From positions 1 to 48,458 of the forward strand of contig NZ_LQXR01000016.1 of assembly GCF_001590725.1 (NCBI RefSeq): a stretch of DNA of 48,458 nucleotides, in the 5' to 3' direction. Shown here piece after piece: positions 1-11,672 of this stretch (the first letter of the stretch is position 1; the number at the start of each line of letters is the position of its first letter). The notes under the pieces were generated by a model, which worked only from the letters and a program-made list of their open reading frames with translations, was not told the origin of the DNA and did not search any database. Both the position numbers and the translations under genes were made by a program. The stretch comes from Snodgrassella sp. CFCC 13594 (lineage in GTDB: Bacteria; Pseudomonadota; Gammaproteobacteria; Burkholderiales; Neisseriaceae).

Positions 1-89
1 TTTTGGGGATGCTTTTTGCTGTTGGGCTGCCTGAATGGTGCAAGGGCTTTCAGGCTGCCTGCATGGGTTTTGCAACAACAAGATGTAGA

Positions 90-1342
<1,253 letters not shown>

Positions 1343-1375
1343 AACACAGTCCGAAAATAATTCAGGCAGCCTGAA

Positions 1376-1624
1376 TCAATGTTGTTTGGTTGCCCATTCT
1401 TCAGGCGTTGCCGCCGTGGTAATGGATAAGGCATGCAATTCATTGCTGGCAATTTTATCGGCCAAGCCATCTTTAATCAGGCGGTGTCGTGCCAAGCGGC
1501 TTTTCCCGGCAAAAGCTGAAGAAACAATTTCAGCAAAAAAATGATGGCCGTCGCCGTCGACAGCAATGTGTTCGCACGGCACCACGGCTGCAATCATGTC
1601 GGCAACATCAGTGGGCAGCAGCAT
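1376..1624 (-). CDS. ibaG: BolA/IbaG-family protein
   Basis: This 82-residue protein has the BolA-like fold signature: the G-D-G-H-H-F segment near residues 25-29, the conserved R-H-R-L-I helix region near residues 46-50, and a C-terminal A-L-S-I-T-T strand. IbaG/BolA proteins partner with monothiol glutaredoxins and bind or pass on [2Fe-2S] clusters; IbaG in E. coli is linked to acid stress. The gene lies immediately upstream of murA in the same direction, an arrangement common in proteobacteria, where ibaG-murA often form one transcript. A DUS (TTCAGGCAGCCTGAA) sits in the short gap between them. Assignment to IbaG rather than BolA rests on this neighbourhood. Confidence 0.85.
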   Translation of the reverse strand: MLLPTDVADMIAAVVPCEHIAVDGDGHHFFAEIVSSAFAGKSRLARHRLIKDGLADKIASNELHALSITTAATPEEWATKQH

Positions 1625-1705
1625 GGCAGTTCCTTTACAATTTTGGGTGGCGCCGAACGGAAATTCGCGCCTGTCACAAAGGCGACATTATAGCGGGTTT
1701 GACCA

Positions 1706-2467
1706 TTAATTACGCAATTTCCAACCGGATTTTAGTAAGGCATAAACGATGATCGCCAAAATGGCGGTAAACCCACTCACAACGGTCAGCGCCAACCACG
1801 GAGCAACATCGCTTTGCCCAAAAAAACCGTAGCGGAAGCCATCAATCATATAGAAGACTGGGTTGGCATGACTTAGTGCACGCCAGAAAGGCGGCAGGGT
1901 ATTGATGGAATAAAATACACCCGACAAGAACGTGAGCGGCATAATCAAAAAATTTTGAAAAGCGGCCAGCTGGTCAAATTTTTCTGCCACAATGCCGGCC
2001 AATAGGCCAAACATGCCCATAATGGCGCAGCCTAAAAAAGCAAAAAGTAAAATCCAGCCCACATGATGCGGCATGGGTAGGCCAAACCACGCAGTCACGG
2101 CTATCACCCCCAATCCCACAACCAGACCGCGGACGATGGCAGCACCCACATAAGCGCAGAAAAAAGCCGGGGTGCTGATGGGCGGGAGCAAGATAAAAAT
2201 TAAATTCCCGGTAATGCGAGATTGAATCAAGCTGGATGAGGCATTGGCAAAGGCATTTTGCAGCATGGACATCATGGCCAGCCCCGGGATCAAAAATGCT
2301 GTGTAACTCACACCGGGCAAAATATTGGGGCGTCCATCCATCACATGCGAAAAAATCAATTGATACAGCAAAGCAGTGAGAATAGGTGCCGATAATGTTT
2401 GGAAGCCTACTTTCCAGAAGCGCAAGATTTCCTTTTTGAACAAGGTATAAAAGCCGGTAAAATTCAT
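1706..2467 (-). CDS. ABC-2 type transporter permease (YadH-like)
   Basis: A 253-residue membrane protein with about six hydrophobic segments and the ABC-2 membrane domain. It shows the family segment F-L-S-G-V-F-Y-S-I-N-T-L-P near residues 180-192, followed by N-P-V-F-Y-M-I-D-G-F-R-Y-G. It resembles E. coli YadH and would form the membrane channel of an exporter in the inner membrane. Its ATG overlaps the stop of the upstream ATPase gene by four bases (ATGA), so the two are translationally coupled. The substrate cannot be told from sequence; relatives have been linked to export of drugs, polysaccharides or lipids. Confidence 0.87.
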   Translation of the reverse strand: MNFTGFYTLFKKEILRFWKVGFQTLSAPILTALLYQLIFSHVMDGRPNILPGVSYTAFLIPGLAMMSMLQNAFANASSSLIQSRITGNLIFILLPPISTPAFFCAYVGAAIVRGLVVGLGVIAVTAWFGLPMPHHVGWILLFAFLGCAIMGMFGLLAGIVAEKFDQLAAFQNFLIMPLTFLSGVFYSINTLPPFWRALSHANPVFYMIDGFRYGFFGQSDVAPWLALTVVSGFTAILAIIVYALLKSGWKLRN

Positions 2468-3426
2468 GCTGCATCTCCGCTTTGGTGATCACTGGTGAGG
2501 CGCAAAAACACGTCTTCCAAGTCAGTTTCCATCATGTGCATATTTTTTATGGTGATGTGGTCAAATTGCACAGCCTGCAACACAAAAGCCAATTGACCAT
2601 AATCGGCTAATTTCAGTAAGTACGTGTAGCCATCTTCATGTATCAAGCATTTGCGCAGGCTTTCAGGTAGCTTATTGTCTAGGGTGATTGACAGGCGCAG
2701 GCTAGACTCCGATTTGAGCAGGTTTTCAGTACTGTCGAGTGCCACGATTTGACCATGCTTGAGCATGGCGATACGGTTGCACAGGTTTTGTGCTTCTTCC
2801 AGATAATGAGTGGTGAGAATGATGGTGTGGCCTTGTTTATTTAGGCGCTCAATGAAGTGCCACAAGCTTTGCCGCAATTCCACGTCAACACCAGCGGTGG
2901 GTTCGTCCAAAACAATGACTGGTGGACGATGCACCAATGCTTGCGCCACCATCACACGCCGTTTCATGCCGCCAGACAAATTGCGCGTATTGGTGTTGGC
3001 TTTGTCGGTTAGGCCCAAGCTTTCGATTATTTCGTCTATCCAGTCGTCATTATGGTGGATACCGAAATACCCAGATTGGAAACGCAGAGCTTCGCGAACG
3101 CTGAAAAATGGATCAAATACCAATTCTTGTGGCACCACGCCCAAGCTTCGGCGGGCGGCATAAGGATCACGGCGGACATCGTGACCGCAAATGGCGATGT
3201 CGCCACTGCTGAGTCGACTTAAGCCAGCCATGGCGGAAATCAACGTGGTCTTACCGGCGCCATTGGGGCCCAATAAGCCAAAAAATTCACCTGGGGCTAC
3301 TTCTAGGTTGACGTTGTTGAGTGCAGTTAAGCCGTTCGCATAGGTTTTCACCGCGTTGCGAACCGATAAAGCGGGAATAGGCATGGCAGTATCTTTTATT
3401 TTTGAGGGAAGGGAAAGTGTGGACAT
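2464..3426 (-). CDS. ABC transporter ATP-binding protein (YadG-like)
   Basis: A 320-residue ATPase with a complete nucleotide-binding domain: Walker A G-P-N-G-A-G-K-T-T, Q-loop P-Q-E-L, signature N-L-S-G-G-M-K-R-R, Walker B V-I-V-L-D-E-P-T-A-G-V-D and switch His in L-T-T-H-Y-L-E-E-A. A roughly 90-residue C-terminal extension follows, as in exporters of the YadG/DrrA/CcmA type. The ATG at 3426 overlaps the yacG stop by one base. A TTG at 3429 and an internal ATG at 3384 are other possible starts, and none has a strong ribosome binding site. It drives the permease encoded next to it. Confidence 0.88.
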   Translation of the reverse strand: MSTLSLPSKIKDTAMPIPALSVRNAVKTYANGLTALNNVNLEVAPGEFFGLLGPNGAGKTTLISAMAGLSRLSSGDIAICGHDVRRDPYAARRSLGVVPQELVFDPFFSVREALRFQSGYFGIHHNDDWIDEIIESLGLTDKANTNTRNLSGGMKRRVMVAQALVHRPPVIVLDEPTAGVDVELRQSLWHFIERLNKQGHTIILTTHYLEEAQNLCNRIAMLKHGQIVALDSTENLLKSESSLRLSITLDNKLPESLRKCLIHEDGYTYLLKLADYGQLAFVLQAVQFDHITIKNMHMMETDLEDVFLRLTSDHQSGDAA

Positions 3427-3629
3427 CAATGATGGCGAGGATGGATGTCGTCTTCATGAGGGCCATCATCCACTGCCGGCAGGTTGTAGTCTTCACTGGC
3501 CCATGCGCCTAGGTCTATCAATTTGCAGCGCTCTGAACAAAAAGGGCGAAAGCGGTTTTCAGGCAGCCATGCAACTGGTTTGCCACAAGTGGGGCAGGCA
3601 ACCATGGTGGGGTGATGCATCGTACTCAT
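3426..3629 (-). CDS. yacG: DNA gyrase inhibitor / zinc-binding protein YacG
   Basis: A 67-residue protein with the YacG four-cysteine zinc site at Cys12, Cys15, Cys31 and Cys35 (CPTC and CSERC) and the typical motif [18 protein letters not shown]. In E. coli YacG binds the GyrB C-terminal domain and blocks DNA binding. It lies in the conserved coaE-zapD-yacG cluster next to the pilus genes, with a four-base overlap with zapD. The C-terminal tail is acidic and then His-rich. Confidence 0.92.
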   Translation of the reverse strand: MSTMHHPTMVACPTCGKPVAWLPENRFRPFCSERCKLIDLGAWASEDYNLPAVDDGPHEDDIHPRHH

Positions 3630-4402
3630 TTATTCACCACCGGATCGAAGCTGCACATAATCAGTTTGAATGGGATGTTGTCTGGAACCATTTTGCCACG
3701 TGCTTGTTGCTGCGACGCTTGTAAAAAGCGAATGTGGGTAAAGTATTTATTGGCAGATACTTCGGGGATCGCTGCGGCCGCTTGATGAAGATCAATGGCC
3801 AATAAATGGGTATTTTGTCCCAAGCTGTTGTGCTGATAACTGCCTGCATTGGCCAGACAATCAATAGACCAGCTGTTTTGGCGTAAGATGCGCAGCAAAA
3901 GCGCGATCGCTTCATAAGTAGGCAATAGGCTTTGTATCCACTGCGTTAGTTGAGTCATTCGAGTTTCGGCAGGAAGCTGTAACCAAAAGTAATAAGAAGG
4001 CAGGTCAAATGGGCTGGTACCGCCCGGAACGAACATGCGTTGTTTGATGCCCATTAGCCACTCATTTTCACGCAGGTGTTGTCCAAATTTTTGTTGCACG
4101 TTTTGTAAATTGAGCATGGCCTCTTGCAATTGGCTGAGACGTTGCTGTTTGGTGGTCTCATCCCATTGGGTATATTGTGCCAGTAGGCCTTTTTGCCGTT
4201 CCAGTTCTTGTAAAATATCAAGCTTCAATTCAGCGCGGGCCGCCGCTTCCATAATCTCGAATAAGGTGAATAAAGCGTTGTGGTGCGCCCACGTTTCGGT
4301 ACGCGGCAAGGTTTCTTGAAAACGTGCAAACAAATGATTCACGCGCAAAAAATTGCGCACGCGTTCAGATAAAGGATGCTCAAAACGGATACATGGGTTC
4401 AT
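3626..4402 (-). CDS. zapD: Cell division protein ZapD
   Basis: ZapD (YacF) cross-links FtsZ filaments and stabilises the Z-ring. The 258-residue product begins with the family start [16 protein letters not shown] and carries the helical N-terminal domain followed by a beta-rich C-terminal domain. The family motif [10 protein letters not shown] is near residues 132-141. Length fits the family (about 250). The ATG at 4402 overlaps the coaE stop by four bases, and its own stop overlaps the yacG start, so coaE-zapD-yacG form a tightly coupled unit. Confidence 0.93.
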   Translation of the reverse strand: MNPCIRFEHPLSERVRNFLRVNHLFARFQETLPRTETWAHHNALFTLFEIMEAAARAELKLDILQELERQKGLLAQYTQWDETTKQQRLSQLQEAMLNLQNVQQKFGQHLRENEWLMGIKQRMFVPGGTSPFDLPSYYFWLQLPAETRMTQLTQWIQSLLPTYEAIALLLRILRQNSWSIDCLANAGSYQHNSLGQNTHLLAIDLHQAAAAIPEVSANKYFTHIRFLQASQQQARGKMVPDNIPFKLIMCSFDPVVNK

Positions 4403-5010
4403 GGCTGTGAATGGCTGAGGTCTTGGTAAAAACGGTGAAGGCGGGCGATTTGTTCATCCAAATGTTGCCAATGCAGGCTGTTGTCGATGATGTCATCGGC
4501 CAGCGCCAGCCGCGCTTCTCGATTGCTTTGCTGCGCCATGATAGCACGCACAGCAGCTTCATCAAGGCCATTGCGCTTTTGAACCCGTGTAATCCGTATG
4601 CTGTCGGGGGCATCAACCAGTAATATGCGGTGAATCAGTGATTGAAATTGGGGTTGTTCCGCCAGCAATGGGATCTCGATTAAACCGTAGCCATGGGGCG
4701 AGGTGTGTATGTGTTTCTGGGCTTGAATGTTTTGGAAAATTAATGGATGAAGTAGCGCTTCCAGTTTGTGTTTTTCATGAGGGTGCGTAAACACCATGTC
4801 ACGGAGGTGTGATCGATTCAGTGTGCGGTCTGGATGGAAAAAATCATCACCCCATAAGGCTTTGATGGGCGCTAGGGCGGCACCGTTTGGGGCAGTCAGT
4901 TCACGAGCTATGGCATCGGCATCAATGACAGGGACTTGATAGTGTTGAAATCCAGCGGCAACAGCTGATTTGCCGCTACCAATACCCCCTGTTAGCCCTA
5001 TCCACAACAT
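4399..5010 (-). CDS. coaE: Dephospho-CoA kinase
   Basis: CoaE phosphorylates dephospho-CoA at the 3'-OH, the last step of coenzyme A synthesis. The P-loop G-L-T-G-G-I-G-S-G-K-S is at the very N-terminus, followed by V-I-D-A-D-A-I-A-R-E, the family's Asp pair. The lid region holds R-I-T-R-V-Q-K-R-N. I chose ATG at 5010 (203 residues), which puts the P-loop at the usual distance from the start. A GTG at 5043 would add 11 residues and nearly touch the pilD stop. The gene lies 37 bases downstream of pilD, as in Pseudomonas pilBCD-coaE-yacG clusters. Confidence 0.93.
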   Translation of the reverse strand: MLWIGLTGGIGSGKSAVAAGFQHYQVPVIDADAIARELTAPNGAALAPIKALWGDDFFHPDRTLNRSHLRDMVFTHPHEKHKLEALLHPLIFQNIQAQKHIHTSPHGYGLIEIPLLAEQPQFQSLIHRILLVDAPDSIRITRVQKRNGLDEAAVRAIMAQQSNREARLALADDIIDNSLHWQHLDEQIARLHRFYQDLSHSQP

Positions 5011-5047
5011 TATGCCAGGAAACCCGATAACCGCAGCCACCACTGGA

Positions 5048-5866
5048 TTAGTTGGCGAATGGGCTCATTGGCCACCAAAACAACCCAACCGGCGATGGCC
5101 AGTGCAGGCCCAAATGCATGGGTTGATTGCGTGCCACGCGCAGAATAATGGATGCCACAATACCCACTAATGCAGCCATGAAAACCAAAATGGGTAGATT
5201 GCTGACACCTAACCACGCGCCCAGAGCCGCTAACAGCTTGAAGTCACCATAACCCATTCCTTCTTTGCCTGTAATCAACTTAAATACTTGATACAGCAGC
5301 CACAGGCTCATGTACCCTGCCACAACACCCAATACTGCCTCACGCAGTGGCACGAAACCAACCATGAGATTAAACAGTAAACCCAGCCACAACAATGGCA
5401 GGGTGATTTGATCGGGCAAGAGCTGGGTATCGGCATCAATGAAGGTCAGCGCGATTAAGGCAGTCGTGAGTATCAAACCGCCCAATGCAATGGGTGTTGC
5501 GCCAAATACCCAAACCACAGTGGCGAATGCCAATCCAGTGAGTAGCTCTACCAAAGGATAGCGCCAAGATATGGGTGTATGGCAATGTTGGCAGCGCCCA
5601 CGCAGCATTAGAAAACTAATGATGGGAATATTTTGCCAAGGTTTAATGGGTGCATGGCAGCTGGGGCAGGCTGATGCGGGCCTACATAAATTGAATGTGG
5701 ACAGCGTTTCTGCTTCTTCCGACAGCCCCAGAACCTCCCGTGCTTCTGTTTGCCAGCTGCGTTGCATCATGATCGGTAGCCGGTAAATCACCACATTCAA
5801 AAAACTACCAATGAGCAAACCGAATATCAGTGCAAAAAAGATGTACATTCCTTGTTCTGGCAACAT
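5048..5866 (-). CDS. pilD: Type IV prepilin peptidase / N-methyltransferase PilD
   Basis: PilD cleaves the leader of type IV prepilins at the inner membrane and N-methylates the new N-terminus. The 272-residue product has the N-terminal [12 protein letters not shown] motif, a cytoplasmic cysteine domain with two CxxC pairs (C-P-S-C and C-Q-H-C), and the two catalytic aspartates of A24 aspartic peptidases in F-I-D-A-D-T and G-Y-G-D-F-K. About eight membrane segments are visible. Its ATG lies one base after the pilG stop, so coupling is likely. Confidence 0.95.
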   Translation of the reverse strand: MLPEQGMYIFFALIFGLLIGSFLNVVIYRLPIMMQRSWQTEAREVLGLSEEAETLSTFNLCRPASACPSCHAPIKPWQNIPIISFLMLRGRCQHCHTPISWRYPLVELLTGLAFATVVWVFGATPIALGGLILTTALIALTFIDADTQLLPDQITLPLLWLGLLFNLMVGFVPLREAVLGVVAGYMSLWLLYQVFKLITGKEGMGYGDFKLLAALGAWLGVSNLPILVFMAALVGIVASIILRVARNQPMHLGLHWPSPVGLFWWPMSPFAN

Positions 5867-5867
5867 A

Positions 5868-7097
5868 TTAGCCCACCACGTTACCCAAGTTAAAGATGGG
5901 TAGGTACATAGCCACCAAAATTACCCCAATGATGGAACCCAAAACTACTAAAATAATGGGTTCCATTAATGAAGATAGTTGGGCTACGGCATTGTCCACC
6001 TCATCTTCATAAAATTCGGCTGCTTTGTTGAGCATGTCATCCAATGAACCTGATTCTTCACCAATAGATGCCATTTGTACCATCATATTTGGGAATAGAT
6101 TGGTGGCTTGCATGCCAGATGTGAGGGATATCCCTTGATTGACTTTGCTGCGGATTTCTTTTGTGGCCTCTTCATAAATGATGTTGCCTGAAGCCCCTCC
6201 TACAGAATCTAGAGCATCAACCAAAGGCACCCCAGCCGTAAATAAAGTAGCCGTGGTGCGCGCCCAGCGCGCAATGGTGGCTTTGCGGACAATACTGCCG
6301 AAAATAGGCATTTTCAATAAAAAAGCGTCTACGCGTTTTTGTAAATTGGGTGAACGTTGGTGCCATTGATAAAAGCCAACGGTACCGCCAATTAAAGCAA
6401 TAATAATCAGCCAGCCATAGGAAACGAAAAACTCCGATAAAGTCATCATGAAACGGGTCAGTACAGGTAGCTCTACCCCCATACCAGCATAGACTTTGCC
6501 AAATTCAGGCAACACAAACATCATCATCACCAAAATCAAGGCAATGGCCACCACAATCACCGCAGCCGGATAGGTTAAAGCACTTTTGACTTTTTTCTTA
6601 ATGGCCTGAGTTTTTTCTTTGTAGACTGCCAATTTATCCAACAGACTTTCCAATACCCCCCCGGCTTCACCAGCCTTAACCAAATTACAATAAAAACGGT
6701 CAAAATATTTGGGGTGTTTGGCAAAAGCATCCGCCATTGAAGTGCCTTGTTCAATATCACCTTTGACTTGCAATAATAATTTGGTCATGGAGGGATTGGC
6801 ATGCCCACGGGCAACGATGTCAAAAGCCTGCATCAGAGGTAAGCCTGCTTTCATCATGGTTGCCAACTGGCGGGTAAATACCGTGATGTCGGCCTGAGTG
6901 ATGCGCTTTTGGCGCTGATTTTTCATTTTAGTGAGCTGTATCACTTTAATGTGTCGCCGCGCCAGCTTAGCGCGGGCATCTGCCTCATCTTTGGCAGTGA
7001 CCTCTCCACGAACCATCTGATCGGAACTTAAATTTTTTCCTTCAAATGTGAAGCGCTTTCCGGATGCTTTGGTGGTTGACGTTGCAGTTCGATTCAT
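5868..7097 (-). CDS. pilG: Type IV pilus inner-membrane platform protein (PilG of Neisseria, PilC of Pseudomonas)
   Basis: A 409-residue GspF-family platform protein that couples the PilF and PilT motors to pilus growth. It has two repeated GspF domains (about residues 75-200 and 280-400), each with the conserved A-x-F-x-x-L-x-x-x-x-x-A-G-x-P-L pattern, and three membrane helices near residues 180-200, 225-245 and 380-400. It follows pilF by 45 bases and runs directly into pilD. The Neisseria name is pilG; pilC in Neisseria is an unrelated adhesin. Confidence 0.95.
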   Translation of the reverse strand: MNRTATSTTKASGKRFTFEGKNLSSDQMVRGEVTAKDEADARAKLARRHIKVIQLTKMKNQRQKRITQADITVFTRQLATMMKAGLPLMQAFDIVARGHANPSMTKLLLQVKGDIEQGTSMADAFAKHPKYFDRFYCNLVKAGEAGGVLESLLDKLAVYKEKTQAIKKKVKSALTYPAAVIVVAIALILVMMMFVLPEFGKVYAGMGVELPVLTRFMMTLSEFFVSYGWLIIIALIGGTVGFYQWHQRSPNLQKRVDAFLLKMPIFGSIVRKATIARWARTTATLFTAGVPLVDALDSVGGASGNIIYEEATKEIRSKVNQGISLTSGMQATNLFPNMMVQMASIGEESGSLDDMLNKAAEFYEDEVDNAVAQLSSLMEPIILVVLGSIIGVILVAMYLPIFNLGNVVG

Positions 7098-7142
7098 AAC
7101 AGCCTCTGTGTTATTGGGTTAATGAGTGCTTGTTGAAAATGG

Positions 7143-8822
7143 TTAGTCATTGGTGGTGGCTAAAATTTCCTCTAAGGTCGTTACTCCTTGCATGACTTTG
7201 AGCAAACCTGCATGGCGCAAGTCTACTAACCCTTCTTTGTAGGCTTGTGTACTGATGTCGACTTCATTGCCATTATCCATGATGATGCGCTGCATTTCGT
7301 TGCTGATCGGCATGATTTCGTACACCCCAGCACGGCCCTTGTAACCTTTGCCTCTGCAGCGATCACAACCCACAGGGCGGTAGAGTGTCCATTCCTTGGC
7401 CAAATCCTCATCTGAGAACCCTGCTTTTTTCAATGCAGCAATGGGCGGTTTTTCTGCAGGTGCTTTGCAGGTGCACAAGCGTCGTACCAAACGTTGGGCC
7501 ATGATGAGATTGACCGAACTGGCAATGTTGAATGGCGCCACACCCATATTCAACATACGTGATAAAGTGGCTGGAGCGTTGTTGGTGTGCAGCGTTGAAA
7601 ACACCATGTGGCCAGTTTGGGCCGCTTTGATGGCGATGTCGGCGGTTTCTAAGTCACGGATTTCCCCTACCATGATGATATCTGGATCTTGGCGAAGAAA
7701 CGATTTTAACGCAGCGGCAAAGGTGAGTCCTTGCTTGTCGTTGACATTGACTTGGTTGATCCCCGGCAAATTAATTTCCGCTGGATCCTCTGCAGTGGAA
7801 ATATTAACACTATCGGTGTTTAAAATATTCAAACAGGTATACAGGGTAACGGTTTTACCGGAACCGGTAGGGCCGGTGACCAAGACCATGCCATAAGGCC
7901 GATGGATGGCTTCGAGCAGCATTTCTTTTTGGAATGGTTCGAAGCCCAGTTGTTCGATGTTTAACGTGGCGGCATCTGAGTTGAGGATACGCATCACGAT
8001 TTTTTCGCCAAATAAAGTGGGTAAGGTGCTGACACGAAAATCGATGGGTTTGGCACCTTTGCGGAAGCTAAGCTGAATACGCCCGTCTTGGGGAATGCGC
8101 TTTTCAGAAATGTCCAGCTTCGCCATAACTTTAATGCGCGAGGCCACTTGATTGCGAATATTCAATGGCATGCGCACTACTTCGCGCAATTGACCATCCA
8201 CGCGAAACCGGACACGGGCTGAATCTTCATAAAATTCCAAATGAATATCAGACGCGCCCGCGTTCAAGGCATCCGCCAGTACTTTGAAAATAAACTTGGC
8301 AACTGGGCCGTCTTCACCCTCTTCGTCATCCACCGACATGGTTTTTTTTGCATCATCGGCCCCTGGCATGTTGCCGCCGAGGTCGTCCAATAAAGTGGTG
8401 GATTGCTGTGAGATATTTTCCAGTAAGACACTGAGTTGGTCATCGCGAACAATCACCAAATCCACGGCACAACCGACATCAGCAGCCATTTTTTGATAGT
8501 GTTGGATGGGTGTGGGGTCGGACACTGCTAAAAATAGGCGGTTGCCGCGCTTGAAAATCGGAACGCAACGCCGCATTAGCATCAAGTCGGTATTGATGCT
8601 GTCTTGGATGACCAAGCTGCTGTTGTATTGATGCAAGTCGAGCAAAGGGAAACCAAATGTTTGTGCCAGAAATGACGCCAACTTGGCGGCATTGATGGCG
8701 CCTGTTTCAAATAAAGTGGGCATCACATTGTGGTTTTTGTCCAAGGCTTGGCGCAATTTTTCCACTTGTGTGTTGTCTATGATTTTGTGTTGATACAAAA
8801 CCCGCAATAAGCCTACACTCAT
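7143..8822 (-). CDS. pilF: Type IV pilus assembly ATPase (PilF of Neisseria, PilB of Pseudomonas)
   Basis: The cytoplasmic extension motor of the type IV pilus (GspE family, 559 residues). An N-terminal MshEN-like domain (about 1-140) precedes the ATPase core with Walker A G-P-T-G-S-G-K-T, an Asp box around S-T-A-E-D-P-A-E-I, Walker [13 protein letters not shown] and the His box near [14 protein letters not shown] tetracysteine zinc site (C-T-C near residue 452, C-D-R-C near residue 489) follows. A TATAAT hexamer lies at 8916-8921 in the leader, without a clear -35. In a naturally competent Neisseriaceae cell this cluster also serves DNA uptake. Confidence 0.95.
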   Translation of the reverse strand: MSVGLLRVLYQHKIIDNTQVEKLRQALDKNHNVMPTLFETGAINAAKLASFLAQTFGFPLLDLHQYNSSLVIQDSINTDLMLMRRCVPIFKRGNRLFLAVSDPTPIQHYQKMAADVGCAVDLVIVRDDQLSVLLENISQQSTTLLDDLGGNMPGADDAKKTMSVDDEEGEDGPVAKFIFKVLADALNAGASDIHLEFYEDSARVRFRVDGQLREVVRMPLNIRNQVASRIKVMAKLDISEKRIPQDGRIQLSFRKGAKPIDFRVSTLPTLFGEKIVMRILNSDAATLNIEQLGFEPFQKEMLLEAIHRPYGMVLVTGPTGSGKTVTLYTCLNILNTDSVNISTAEDPAEINLPGINQVNVNDKQGLTFAAALKSFLRQDPDIIMVGEIRDLETADIAIKAAQTGHMVFSTLHTNNAPATLSRMLNMGVAPFNIASSVNLIMAQRLVRRLCTCKAPAEKPPIAALKKAGFSDEDLAKEWTLYRPVGCDRCRGKGYKGRAGVYEIMPISNEMQRIIMDNGNEVDISTQAYKEGLVDLRHAGLLKVMQGVTTLEEILATTND

Positions 8823-8982
8823 AGGTATTTGATTCCCTGTGTTATTTCTTGAATATTTTGCTAAAGTATTATGCCAGTCGGACGCTGCCGCGTTGATTCC
8901 CAGCCAATCCTGCTGATTATAAGATAAATTTACTTTTCAGGCAGCCTTCAGTCCATTGTCATGTTACTTGTTTTGTGCCACA

Positions 8983-10704
8983 TCATAATGTCGAGCTTGG
9001 GCCGTTTTCAGGCTCCCAGTAATCCACATACAATTGCAATTCCTGTTGTCCGCGCCATTCGTTTACTGTTGGTCGATACACAACGCGTATACGCTGCGGT
9101 AAAGTTTCAGTGCATCGAAAAAACATGGCCTCGCAAGTTTGATTATCTTTGAGTAGTCCTGCTTTTAAATGTTGCGTGCCCACCGGCTTTTGCCATAAAA
9201 CATCAAATTCATCACAAAAACTGGGTACGGAAAACCCTTGTCCCCAAACGTGTTGCGCCAATTCTCGGGCGGTAGGCAAGTTTAAATAGGGTGATGGTAA
9301 GTGACCATCGGTTAGGTGTTGTGCAGTGAGGTCTTGTGGTTGTAATAATTCCCGACACACTGCTTCAAAGGCTGCCTGAAAATCGGTTAACCCTTCTTCG
9401 GCTAAGCTTAAGCCCGCCGCCATGGCATGGCCACCAAATTTATGAATGAGTGAGGGGTGCCGTTTGCTAATCAAATCCAAGGCATCGCGCAAATGCAAAG
9501 CTGAGATCGAACGGCCCGACCCACGCCACTCACCATCATCTGCTGGCGCAAAGACAATGGTTGGGCGGTGAAAACGTTCACGCAAACGGCTGGCCACAAT
9601 GCCAATGACCCCTTGATGCCATTGTGGTCTATACACCACGGTGCTGTAACAGTGGTCAGGTATGGTTTCGGGTAAGTCGGCCAAGGCTTCATCCAGCATG
9701 CCGTGCTCAATCTGTCGACGCTCGCGGTTGAGCTGGTCAAGTTGCTCGGCCAGTAGGGTGGCTGCTTCATCATCGTCGCTGACTAAGCAGGTAATGCCTA
9801 AGCTCATGTCGTCTAAACGCCCTGCGGCGTTCAATCGAGGGCCAATGGCAAATCCCAAGTCAAATGATTGTGCTTGTCGAATGTTGCGCTTGGCGACATC
9901 AAATAATGCGCGTATGCCAGCATGGGTTTTGCCTGCACGAATGCGATTGAGTCCTTGCGTCACCAGAATGCGGTTGTTGTGGTCCAATGGCACGACATCA
10001 GCAACCGTGCCCAGTGCGACTAAATCCAACCAGTTGGCGAGATTGGGTTCTGGCCGATTGATGCCGAAATAGTGCTGGCGTCGAAGGTGGCTGCGCAGCG
10101 CCATGAGCACATAAAACATCACTCCCACACCGGCCAAGGCTTTGCTGCCAAAAGCATCGTTGGGTTGATTGGGGTTTACAATAAGGCAATCCGGTAAGGT
10201 GTTACCTGGGAGATGGTGGTCGGTGATCAAAACATCCATATTGAGCTGGCGTGCTTTGATGACACCGGCGACGCTGGCAATGCCGTTATCGACCGTGAGC
10301 AGCAATTGTGTTTGTCGTGCCGCTGCTAACTCGGCCAATTCGGGTGTGAGCCCGTAGCCATGTTCGAAACGATTGGGCACCAAAAAATCCACGCAGCCAC
10401 CCATGGCCGCCAAGCCGCGAATGCCTAATGCACAAGCGGTTGCCCCATCTGCATCATAGTCGGCCACAATCAATATGCGTTCTTGTCGTGTAATGGCCTC
10501 AGCCAAGCGTTGTGCGGCTGCCTGAATGTTTTTTAGGCCATCAAAAGGCAGCAAAGCGCGCAGGCTAATATCTGTTTCCTCAATGTGATGTATCGAGCGG
10601 GCGGCGTAAAGACGAGCCAATAAGGGGTCTATTCCTGCTTCTTGTAATGCCGTATAGGCACGCTCATCAACAGGGCGTGTGGTAATGTGTTCGGTATTCA
10701 TCAT
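8983..10704 (-). CDS. recJ: Single-stranded-DNA-specific exonuclease RecJ
   Basis: A 573-residue 5'-3' ssDNA exonuclease acting in the RecF pathway and mismatch and base-excision repair. DHH-family metal motifs are seen: V-A-D-Y-D-A-D-G-A-T-A near residue 80 and I-T-D-H-H-L-P-G near residue 160. The DHHA1 motif G-G-H-A-M-A-A-G-L-S-L follows near residue 427, with a C-terminal OB-like domain. The ATG at 10704 overlaps the stop of the upstream RpfE-like gene by four bases. Two full or partial DUS lie inside the gene near 9369 and 10516. Confidence 0.95.
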   Translation of the reverse strand: MMNTEHITTRPVDERAYTALQEAGIDPLLARLYAARSIHHIEETDISLRALLPFDGLKNIQAAAQRLAEAITRQERILIVADYDADGATACALGIRGLAAMGGCVDFLVPNRFEHGYGLTPELAELAAARQTQLLLTVDNGIASVAGVIKARQLNMDVLITDHHLPGNTLPDCLIVNPNQPNDAFGSKALAGVGVMFYVLMALRSHLRRQHYFGINRPEPNLANWLDLVALGTVADVVPLDHNNRILVTQGLNRIRAGKTHAGIRALFDVAKRNIRQAQSFDLGFAIGPRLNAAGRLDDMSLGITCLVSDDDEAATLLAEQLDQLNRERRQIEHGMLDEALADLPETIPDHCYSTVVYRPQWHQGVIGIVASRLRERFHRPTIVFAPADDGEWRGSGRSISALHLRDALDLISKRHPSLIHKFGGHAMAAGLSLAEEGLTDFQAAFEAVCRELLQPQDLTAQHLTDGHLPSPYLNLPTARELAQHVWGQGFSVPSFCDEFDVLWQKPVGTQHLKAGLLKDNQTCEAMFFRCTETLPQRIRVVYRPTVNEWRGQQELQLYVDYWEPENGPSSTL

Positions 10705-11672
10705 AAAGTTTGGCCGTTAAAAGCGGAACGGTGTCGCCAAAAGGGCGTAAACCAAGGTTTGCGTATGGTCATGATGCCACCTTGATCTCCATCAGTATGG
10801 AGGCTGAGTGTGAACGATGGTTTGCTGTGTAATGCTTGCTGCAATGGCCGAAACCAATCTATTTCCCATCGGTTTAAAATGGCGGCATAGGCATAGGCAT
10901 CGTTGGCATCCACTGGTGTGGTTAAATCATCCAAAAACACCACGGCATGCGTTGTTTGTGCAGCAGCCAATTGTTGCAGTAATGTGGTGCCGTTGACGGG
11001 TAATGGCTGGGCAGAACAAGCCCAATCATTGTCGGCAAACAGGCTAATTGATTGACTGGCATTGCCGATCAAGTCATTTTGTAGCCAAAGGCCATTAATC
11101 GGCGCTAGGCCGCTCTGTTGCCTCTGCTTATTTAACGGGTGCTGGAATAGCAGCATTTGACATTCAGTCAACAGCTGTAACATGCGTCCCGCATCTACGC
11201 CACTGGGTTTGCTGGCCTTGTCCATGCTCCCATGCAAATCCCATAGACTGGGTATCTGGAATGACCAAGCCTGAGGGATAATCATTAACCACAATGTGGG
11301 GCGAGCAGCCACAAAGCGGATGTGCTCGGTTTCAAAAAAAGCCGACAATGTTTGGCAATAGTGATGTGCTTCTGACATTGATAGCTGCAGTTGTTTGTCT
11401 GAGGAAAATGGGGCTTGATGCATTCCTACAGTCTGGCTTATTGGGCTACACAATAAGCAAAATTCATGCTCATCCACACTTGCCGTGGGCGCAAGCGTAG
11501 CGCACCAAGAACCGCTATTAAGGTATTGCGCATAAAACGCGCTACGCGTCTGTGTTTGGTGTTGAAATCGACCCCATTGCCTCAGTCCATCAAGGGCTGG
11601 GAGCGATAGTGGCGGTAATGCGGCGGATGCGTAAGGCCACAGCAAGGCGGGTATGGCAAGGGTGAGGTGCAT
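10701..11672 (-). CDS. Conserved hypothetical protein, RpfE-like, coupled to recJ
   Basis: A 323-residue protein with no signal peptide and no catalytic motif that I recognise. It is rich in Trp, Gln and Leu. The segment P-I-N-G-L-W-L-Q near residues 191-198 resembles the W-x-W/L motif of uncharacterised RpfE-type proteins (COG4255), and the Trp-rich end W-F-T-P-F-W-R is consistent. In Xanthomonas, rpfE sits beside recJ, and here the gene overlaps recJ by four bases, so the two are probably co-transcribed. RpfE function is not known; the old regulatory label is not supported by a DNA-binding domain here. Naming relies mainly on context. Confidence 0.6.
   Translation of the reverse strand: MHLTLAIPALLWPYASAALPPLSLPALDGLRQWGRFQHQTQTRSAFYAQYLNSGSWCATLAPTASVDEHEFCLLCSPISQTVGMHQAPFSSDKQLQLSMSEAHHYCQTLSAFFETEHIRFVAARPTLWLMIIPQAWSFQIPSLWDLHGSMDKASKPSGVDAGRMLQLLTECQMLLFQHPLNKQRQQSGLAPINGLWLQNDLIGNASQSISLFADNDWACSAQPLPVNGTTLLQQLAAAQTTHAVVFLDDLTTPVDANDAYAYAAILNRWEIDWFRPLQQALHSKPSFTLSLHTDGDQGGIMTIRKPWFTPFWRHRSAFNGQTL

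Noticed and set aside
1706..3426. The YadGH-like ABC pair as a new antibiotic-export system
   Set aside because: Similar pairs are widespread, and nothing nearby points to a biosynthetic or resistance cluster.
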